The notes below the pieces were generated by a model. The model saw only the letters and a list, made by a program, of their open reading frames with translations. It searched no databases and had not been told where the DNA came from. The position numbers were made by a program, and so were the translations under genes. Of a stretch of DNA of 64,000 bases, positions 58,650-64,000 are shown piece by piece. Every line of letters begins with the position of its first letter. Position 1 is the stretch's first letter. Source of the stretch: Alistipes sp. Its GTDB lineage: Bacteria; Bacteroidota; Bacteroidia; Bacteroidales; Rikenellaceae. The DNA is taken from positions 1-64,000 of the forward strand of contig JAFTVW010000005.1 of NCBI GenBank assembly GCA_017465605.1, written 5' to 3'.

Positions 58650-60842
58650 ATGGAGCAGCAAGAGAGCCTTTTACACGAAAAATTGAAGGAATATTTTGGA
58701 TTCACCTCCTTTAAGGGTAATCAGGAGGCTGTGATACGCAACCTTCTTTCGGGTCGTGATACATTTGTATTAATGCCAACAGGTGGCGGAAAATCACTCT
58801 GCTATCAGTTGCCTGCGTTGTTGATGGACGGTGTAGCCATCATCATCTCGCCTCTTATTGCTTTGATGAAGAATCAGGTTGATGCTATGCGAACATTCTC
58901 AACCGAGTCGGGTATAGCTCATTTCTTGAATTCGTCGTTGAACAAGTCGGCCATTAATCAGGTGCGCAACGATGTTTTGGAGGGTAAAACCAAATTACTC
59001 TACTTTGCTCCCGAATCGCTCACTAAGGAGGATAATGTGGCGTTCTTGCGTAAAATCAAAATTTCGTTTTATGCAATCGATGAGGCTCACTGTATCTCAG
59101 AGTGGGGTCACGATTTCCGCCCTGAGTATCGCCGTATTCGTCCTATCATAAACGATATTGGTCAAGCTCCGCTTATCGCCCTTACGGCAACAGCTACCCC
59201 GAAGGTGCAGATGGATATTCAGAAGAATTTGGGTATGTCCGACGCTGCCGTATTTAAGTCATCGTTCAATCGCTCAAATCTCTTCTATGAGATTCGCCCC
59301 AAACATAATGCCGAACACGATATTATTCGATTCATCAAGCAACGTGCTGGCAAGAGCGGAATCATATACTGTCTGAGCCGTAAGAAGGTTGAGGAGTTGG
59401 CCGAGTTGCTTTTGGCTAATGGCATCAAGGCGTTGGCATATCACGCAGGTATGGACGCCCAAACCAGAGCCAATAATCAAGATGATTTCTTGATGGAGCG
59501 AGTCGATGTGATTGTTGCCACGATTGCCTTTGGTATGGGTATCGACAAGCCCGATGTGCGTTATGTGATTCACTATGATATTCCCAAATCGTTGGAGGGA
59601 TATTATCAGGAGACCGGTCGTGCTGGTCGTGATGGCGGCGAAGGTCATTGCTTGACTTTTTATAGCTACAAGGATATTCAGAAACTCGAAAAATTTATGC
59701 AGGGCAAACCTGTGGCCGAGCAGGAGATTGGAAAACTTCTTTTGTTGGAGACCGTATCTTACGCCGAGAGTTCGATGTGTCGCCGAAAGACTCTGTTGCA
59801 CTATTTTGGAGAGGAGTATGGCGAGTCGAATTGTGGTTGCTGCGATAATTGTGTGAGTCCAAAGCCAAAGGTTGATGCAAAGGCCGAGATGAAACTTATG
59901 TTGCAGACTTTGCAGTCTATTGGCGATAAGTTTAAGATTGACCATTTGGTTGCAATCCTTACGGGTAAGGTAACGGCTCAGGTCAAGAGCTATGGCCACA
60001 ATAAGTTGGAGTGGTTTGGTAGCGGCGAGGAGCACGATGCTAAGTTCTGGGGAGCGGTAATCCGTCAGGGATTGATTATGGGCTTGATTGATAAGAGTAT
60101 TGAGAATTATGGCCTTATCTCGGTGAACGAGAAGGGCTTGGTATACATTAAATCGCCTAAGTCTGTTACGATTACTCTCGACCACGATTACGACTCGGAG
60201 GAAAAAGATGACGATGTAGCAGTTGCACAAATGGGTAAGGGTGGAGCAGCCGATGAGGAGTTGTTCGCAATGCTTAAAGACCTCCGCAAGAAGGTGGCAA
60301 AGAAACACGACCTACCTCCGTTTGTGATTTTCCAAGACCCGTCGTTGGAGGATATGTCGGTGCAGTACCCCATCACGTTGGAGGAGATGCAGAATATCTC
60401 TGGTGTGGGTGCCGGTAAGGCCAAGAAGTTTGGCGAGGAGTTTATCAAACTTATCAAGGCCTACGTTGAGGAGAAGGATATCGTGCGTCCGCAGGATATG
60501 GTCGTTAAGTCGGTAGCCAATAAGGCTGGAAACAAGATATTTATTATCCAATCGATTGATCGCAAGATGGATTTCGAGGATATCGCGAGAGCAAAGAATC
60601 TCGATTTCGAGGAGCTGCTTTCGGATATCGAGGGTATTGTGAATTCTGGTACTAAACTCGATATATCATACTATCTCGACCAGCATATGGACGAAGATAA
60701 GGTTGAGGATATTTACCTCTACTTCAAGGAAGATGCCGAGAGCGATTCGCTCGATGCAGCTATTGAGGAGCTTGGCTCTGACTATACCGAGGAGGAGATT
60801 CGATTGGTGCGTATTAAGTTTCTTTGCGAAGTCGGCAACTAG
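58650..60842 (+). CDS. recQ: ATP-dependent DNA helicase RecQ
   Basis: A 730-residue helicase with VLMPTGGGKSLCYQLPAL (Walker A), the DEAH box IDEAHCISEWGHDFRPEY, TATATPKVQMDI, IVATIAFGMGIDKPDVR, ETGRAGRDG, and the zinc-binding cysteines in SSMCRRKTLLHYFGEEYGES plus CGCCDNC. A winged helix and an HRDC domain (about 530-610, FAMLKDLRKKVAKKHDLPPF) follow, then a C-terminal extension of about 110 residues typical of Bacteroidota RecQ. It unwinds forked and recombining DNA. Confidence 0.96.
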   Translation: MEQQESLLHEKLKEYFGFTSFKGNQEAVIRNLLSGRDTFVLMPTGGGKSLCYQLPALLMDGVAIIISPLIALMKNQVDAMRTFSTESGIAHFLNSSLNKSAINQVRNDVLEGKTKLLYFAPESLTKEDNVAFLRKIKISFYAIDEAHCISEWGHDFRPEYRRIRPIINDIGQAPLIALTATATPKVQMDIQKNLGMSDAAVFKSSFNRSNLFYEIRPKHNAEHDIIRFIKQRAGKSGIIYCLSRKKVEELAELLLANGIKALAYHAGMDAQTRANNQDDFLMERVDVIVATIAFGMGIDKPDVRYVIHYDIPKSLEGYYQETGRAGRDGGEGHCLTFYSYKDIQKLEKFMQGKPVAEQEIGKLLLLETVSYAESSMCRRKTLLHYFGEEYGESNCGCCDNCVSPKPKVDAKAEMKLMLQTLQSIGDKFKIDHLVAILTGKVTAQVKSYGHNKLEWFGSGEEHDAKFWGAVIRQGLIMGLIDKSIENYGLISVNEKGLVYIKSPKSVTITLDHDYDSEEKDDDVAVAQMGKGGAADEELFAMLKDLRKKVAKKHDLPPFVIFQDPSLEDMSVQYPITLEEMQNISGVGAGKAKKFGEEFIKLIKAYVEEKDIVRPQDMVVKSVANKAGNKIFIIQSIDRKMDFEDIARAKNLDFEELLSDIEGIVNSGTKLDISYYLDQHMDEDKVEDIYLYFKEDAESDSLDAAIEELGSDYTEEEIRLVRIKFLCEVGN

Positions 60843-60845
60843 TAA

Positions 60846-60965
60846 AAACCGTCTAAGCTGGCTATTTTGGCATCTTGCTTGTCCTCGAAATGCTCATTTA
60901 CGTCAAGTAAATTGCGCTTTCTCAAACTTCGGCAATCCTCAAAATAGCTCACCTTATACGATTTT
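60846..60965 (+). repeat. PAL element, diverged copy D
   Basis: An element of about 120 bases with arms AAACCGTCTAAGCTGGCTAT and a matching CTTATACGATTT end. It shares CTATTTTGGCATCTTGCTTG and CTTCGGCAATCCTCAAAATA with copy C, though the arm ends differ in sequence and stay partly complementary. It lies after the recQ stop and before a terminator. Confidence 0.72.
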
Positions 60966-60993
60966 AGGAGTGAAATGCGAGAACTGAGAAATA

Positions 60994-61027
60994 AATTACG
61001 GGTGCTATTTGAGTAGCACCCGTAATT
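60994..61027. terminator. Bidirectional terminator, recQ / TlpA-like
   Basis: Perfect 14-bp stem AATTACGGGTGCTA (60994-61007) and TAGCACCCGTAATT (61014-61027), loop TTTGAG, between convergent genes. Confidence 0.85.
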
Positions 61028-61036
61028 GTTGTATAA

Positions 61037-62509
61037 TCACTGTATGAGATATTTATCAATCAAAGGCTGTATTTGCTCGGAACTTGGGCGTGGAGCATCG
61101 ATATCTACTAATTTGCCATTTTTGTCATACAACAAAAGTCGAGGTATTGTATTAAATTTTATTTCCTTCAAAAGGTTAGCAGTCGAAGTGTTCGATACAA
61201 AATAATTTTCACCCAAATAATCTGTTTGACAATCTTTTACTGCTTGACGCCAATTTTGTTCCTTATCATTCACCGCTAAATATACAAATACCACATCTTT
61301 ATCTTTGTATGATTCTCTAAGTTGTTTTGCTTTGGGCATTTCTGCTCTGCATGGAGCACACCACGAAGCCCAAAAGTCAACATAAATAACTTTACCTTTA
61401 TATTTGTTTATTACATCTTGCCATTTAACCTCTTCTCCATTGAAATTTTTTAGGAGCAAATCTGCTGAATATTCAGAAATTGTATTTTTATTATTGATGG
61501 TTTTGTTATAAGAAAGCGAATCTCCCGTAATCTGGCGATACTTCTCTTTATATTTAGCTACCAATTGTGGGGGATATGGAGTCCAGCCTGTATTTTGAAT
61601 TCCATACAATGTTTCACGAAGCATGATGTTTCGCGTAGTAGTCTGTAATGAAGAATCTGCAGCAATTAAATCAAATAATTGAGGAGCTTTTGTTCCTTGA
61701 GGAGCTTTTGTATAATTATGACGATTTGAAAGCAATAGAGTATAGTTCGAGATGTAGTATTTCAAACTATCATTCTGGATAACATCATCAACACTTTGTT
61801 GCTTTAATCCAATCTTGCGAAGGTAATAGTCTGCATAAGTTTTACTTATTACACCCGATGATACAAGTGTATCAAATTTTAGTTTTATGGATTCTGTATA
61901 TTGTACAAAAACCTGCTTCAAAGAATCAAGATTACAATACAATTTATCGTATCCTAATTCCTCGATTAATGACTGAGGAGTCTTGCCTTCTTTGATTAAT
62001 TTATAGGCAAAACCAAAACGATCATCTGAAAGTATTGTATTAGTTGAATATTTGTTTGGTTGTATAGCCCTTGAGTCGGTCCAGAGTAAATTGTATAAGC
62101 GAGTATTTGCTTCGGATTTTAGGCTCTTGATATTGGGTCTATTGTACTCATCATAGGTAAATAATACACTGTCTCCCACAATCAACAAATAGGGAATATC
62201 CTCAATTAAATTATACCTATGTAGGATCTCAACATATCCATACTTTGCAGGAACGGATAATGTGTCATAACCTATATTCTTTGGAATATAGAAATTTCTA
62301 TAAAGAAGAGTATCAACATAGGCAATCGTATATTCAGGAATTGTTCGCATGCCTCTGAAATAGTCAGAAGAATTTTGCTGAGGCGCATCTTTGAAAATGA
62401 CGGTTACGGCCGAATTGTTATATGCATAATTCTCCTCTTTCTGATTATAACTACTGCACGAGATATTGCACAAAAGTAATATTATTATGATTGAATTTAG
62501 TAATCTCAT
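61037..62509 (-). CDS. TlpA-like thioredoxin-domain lipoprotein
   Basis: A 490-residue lipoprotein (NISC lipobox, Cys19) with a C-terminal thioredoxin fold of the TlpA/ResA type: VIYVDFWASWCAPCRAEMPK carries the CxxC redox pair and FNTIPRLLLYDKNGKLV the cis-Pro loop. The first 330 residues are a Tyr/Asn/Ser-rich domain I do not recognise. Such proteins are thought to control thiol state of exported proteins. The gene is visibly A+T-richer than its neighbours, which may mean recent acquisition or relaxed composition. Confidence 0.83.
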   Translation of the reverse strand: MRLLNSIIIILLLCNISCSSYNQKEENYAYNNSAVTVIFKDAPQQNSSDYFRGMRTIPEYTIAYVDTLLYRNFYIPKNIGYDTLSVPAKYGYVEILHRYNLIEDIPYLLIVGDSVLFTYDEYNRPNIKSLKSEANTRLYNLLWTDSRAIQPNKYSTNTILSDDRFGFAYKLIKEGKTPQSLIEELGYDKLYCNLDSLKQVFVQYTESIKLKFDTLVSSGVISKTYADYYLRKIGLKQQSVDDVIQNDSLKYYISNYTLLLSNRHNYTKAPQGTKAPQLFDLIAADSSLQTTTRNIMLRETLYGIQNTGWTPYPPQLVAKYKEKYRQITGDSLSYNKTINNKNTISEYSADLLLKNFNGEEVKWQDVINKYKGKVIYVDFWASWCAPCRAEMPKAKQLRESYKDKDVVFVYLAVNDKEQNWRQAVKDCQTDYLGENYFVSNTSTANLLKEIKFNTIPRLLLYDKNGKLVDIDAPRPSSEQIQPLIDKYLIQ

Positions 62510-62552
62510 AAAAATTACCGTATATTTTATATGTAATCAAGTATGGTAATTC

Positions 62553-63593
62553 TTATATCAGCGTCATACCTGCTTTGCGGCAGGCTTCGCGCATATCTTC
62601 GGGCCAAATGCTTGATTGGGTCTCGCCAACGTGCGCTTTGTGAAGCAAAATCATACACAGACGGCTTTGTCCGATACCTCCTCCGATAGATTGAGGCAAC
62701 GAGCCCTCTAACAAACGGCGGTGGAAATATAGCTCCTTGCGATTCTCTTTGCCACTCTGTGCAAGCTGTCGCTCCAAAGCCTCGCGGTTTACACGAATAC
62801 CCATCGACGAAAGCTCAATTGAACGCTCCAAAATCGGATACCATATAAGTAGGTCGCCATTCAGTCCAGCTAATCCTGTTTCGGCCGATACCGTTGAGTA
62901 GTCATCATAGTCGGGGGCGCGGTTGTCGTGCTTTTCGCCATTGCTCAACTCCGAGCCGATACCTATGATAAACACAGCTCCGTACTCCTTGCAAATTGCA
63001 TCTTCACGCTCTTTTGGCGAAAGCGTGGGATAGCGTTGCAAAAGCTCTTCGGAATGGATAAACTTAATCTCTTCGGGGAGAAATGGCTCAATCTGCGGAT
63101 AGGTCTCGCATATGTGATACTCGGTGCGAAGGATTGCACCATAAATTCGCTCAACAATCTTTTTCAAATAATCCACCGTGCGGCACTCCTCTGGCATTAC
63201 TCGTTCCCAGTCCCATTGGTCAACATACAAAGAGTGCAGGTTGTCAAGCTCCTCGTCGGCACGAATTGCATTCATATCGGTAATGATGCCATAGCCGTTT
63301 TCAACCTTATATTCGGCAAGTGTTACGCGTTTCCATTTGGCCAGCGAGTGTACCACTTCGGCCTCAGCCTCTTGCATATCCTTGATGGGGAACGATACGG
63401 GTCGCTCTATGCCGCTCAAATCGTCATTCATTCCAAGACCTTTGAGTACAAATAAAGGAGCGGTAACTCGGCGTAGGCGCAACTCGGTGGAGATACTGCT
63501 GAGGAAGAAATCCTTGATTTTCTTGATTGCAATCTCTGTCTGTTGCAGACTCAATGCCGCAGTATAATTTTTTGGTATAATCAGCTGACTCAT
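62553..63593 (-). CDS. asnA: Aspartate-ammonia ligase (asparagine synthetase A)
   Basis: A 346-residue class II synthetase-like enzyme of normal AsnA length: LSGIERPVSFPIKDM, the VHSLAKWKRVTLAEY stretch, DQWDWERVM, and LPQSIGGGIGQSRLCMILLHKAH in motif 3. It makes asparagine from aspartate and ammonia with ATP. It is a single gene with a promoter that overlaps a divergent one for the TM2-domain gene. Confidence 0.96.
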   Translation of the reverse strand: MSQLIIPKNYTAALSLQQTEIAIKKIKDFFLSSISTELRLRRVTAPLFVLKGLGMNDDLSGIERPVSFPIKDMQEAEAEVVHSLAKWKRVTLAEYKVENGYGIITDMNAIRADEELDNLHSLYVDQWDWERVMPEECRTVDYLKKIVERIYGAILRTEYHICETYPQIEPFLPEEIKFIHSEELLQRYPTLSPKEREDAICKEYGAVFIIGIGSELSNGEKHDNRAPDYDDYSTVSAETGLAGLNGDLLIWYPILERSIELSSMGIRVNREALERQLAQSGKENRKELYFHRRLLEGSLPQSIGGGIGQSRLCMILLHKAHVGETQSSIWPEDMREACRKAGMTLI

Positions 63594-63634
63594 ATTCTCG
63601 CTGGGTTATGTGGGGTTATCTCTGTGTTAATTAT

Positions 63635-63666
63635 TTTGCAAATATAGCATAAATTTCTTATCTTTG
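63635..63666. promoter_or_regulatory. Overlapping divergent promoters, asnA / TM2 gene
   Basis: On the plus strand TTTG (63635-63638), 20 bases, TATCTTTG (63659-63666) points to the TM2 gene. On the minus strand TATATTTG (63646-63639) points to asnA with a TTTA at about the -33 position. The two boxes overlap, so one polymerase should exclude the other. Confidence 0.6.
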
Positions 63667-63728
63667 TAAATAAGTTACGTTTAACGGCAATGGCAATCTT
63701 TCGGGATTGTTGCAAAAACTATTACATT

Positions 63729-64000
63729 ATGTCATTGATTTATTGCAAAGAGTGTGGTAAGCAGGTGTCAAGCAGTGCCGCAGTGTGTCCCCATTGTGGA
63801 TTTAATCTCCGAACATTAGACCCTAATCGTAGCCAAAAGGATTGGCTTACCACTTTGTTGTTGTGTTTCTTCCTCGGCGAGTTTGGAATCCATAGTTTTT
63901 ATGTTGGGAAAACGGGCATTGGAGTTGTACAGTTGCTCACGTTGGGCGGCTGCGGAATCTGGTGGCTTGTGGATTTCATTATGATAGTGTGTGGCAGCTA
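63729..64000 (+). CDS. TM2-domain protein with zinc ribbon (partial)
   Basis: At least 90 residues, cut by the window end. The N-terminus is a zinc ribbon, YCKECGKQV and then CPHCGFN, giving four Cys as CxxC...CxxC. It continues into a TM2 domain with hydrophobic segments (LTTLLLCFFLGEFGIHSFYV and a second LLTLGGCGIWWLVDFIMI), including the G-x-H-x-F-Y-V motif. TM2 proteins are small membrane proteins of unknown function. The promoter is shared with asnA in the opposite direction. Confidence 0.85.
   Translation, partial: MSLIYCKECGKQVSSSAAVCPHCGFNLRTLDPNRSQKDWLTTLLLCFFLGEFGIHSFYVGKTGIGVVQLLTLGGCGIWWLVDFIMIVCGS

Noticed and set aside
59274..60308. A 344-residue minus-strand frame inside recQ
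   Set aside because: It is an antisense shadow of the helicase and zinc-binding region; its composition mirrors the real gene.

Overview
This is a chromosomal window from a member of the Bacteroidota, most likely the order Bacteroidales. The evidence is the promoter grammar (TTTG, about 19-20 bases, TAnnTTTG) upstream of many genes, the lack of Shine-Dalgarno sites, and the protein families present: a fimbrillin-like lipoprotein, GxGYxYP, GH92, GH43 and GH36 enzymes, a six-bladed propeller lipoprotein, a DUF4890-type protein and a TlpA-type lipoprotein. A Rikenellaceae/Alistipes-like gut lineage would fit, but that is inference. No insertion sequence, integrase, prophage, CRISPR array or riboswitch was recognised.

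Layout. 1-1.1 kb: the 3' end of a 5S rRNA and its terminator, then a gene-free stretch of small repeats, two of which are inverted echoes of the 5S tail and terminator. 1.1-3.2 kb: a fimbrillin-like surface lipoprotein with a nine-base G tract in its coding strand, a 39-residue peptide gene, and a decayed copy of a GxGYxYP gene. 3.2-9 kb: rmuC, a pyrophosphatase-like gene, the intact GxGYxYP lipoprotein and a GH36 alpha-galactosidase. 9-27 kb: mostly housekeeping (uvrB, fabD, ROK regulator, GNAT, esterase, miaB, YitT, plsY with an acyl-CoA synthetase, GDPD, a LytS/LytTR two-component pair), an orphan HsdR-N-like protein and a GH2-like protein that stops before the catalytic nucleophile.

27.3-29.7 kb: tRNA-Lys(CUU) followed directly by an A+T-rich adenine methyltransferase and a putative restriction endonuclease, a small acquired island. 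29.7-35.3 kb: paired half-size chromate transporters, an rRNA-type methyltransferase, a U32 (RlhA-like) protein, serS and a two-cluster ferredoxin. 36.1-43.4 kb: a six-gene operon for a membrane complex built like a group 4 (Hyf/Hyc) hydrogenase. The [NiFe] cysteines of the large subunit, two or more ligands of the proximal cluster in the small subunit, and half of the ferredoxin motif are gone, while the antiporter-like membrane subunits keep their key Glu/Lys residues. It resembles the energy-converting hydrogenase-related (Ehr) complexes and is the most interesting system here.

43.5-64 kb: rsmE, two tandem M3 peptidase lipoproteins, a GH43, a GH92 mannosidase, a long operon (lptB-aroA-aroC-prmC-recX-M23 peptidase), recQ, a TlpA-like lipoprotein, asnA and the start of a TM2-domain gene. 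A family of imperfect palindromes of about 110-120 bp (plus one half-copy) recurs just 3' of four plus-strand genes (fabD, acyl-CoA synthetase, GH43, recQ), each time between the stop codon and a strong terminator hairpin.
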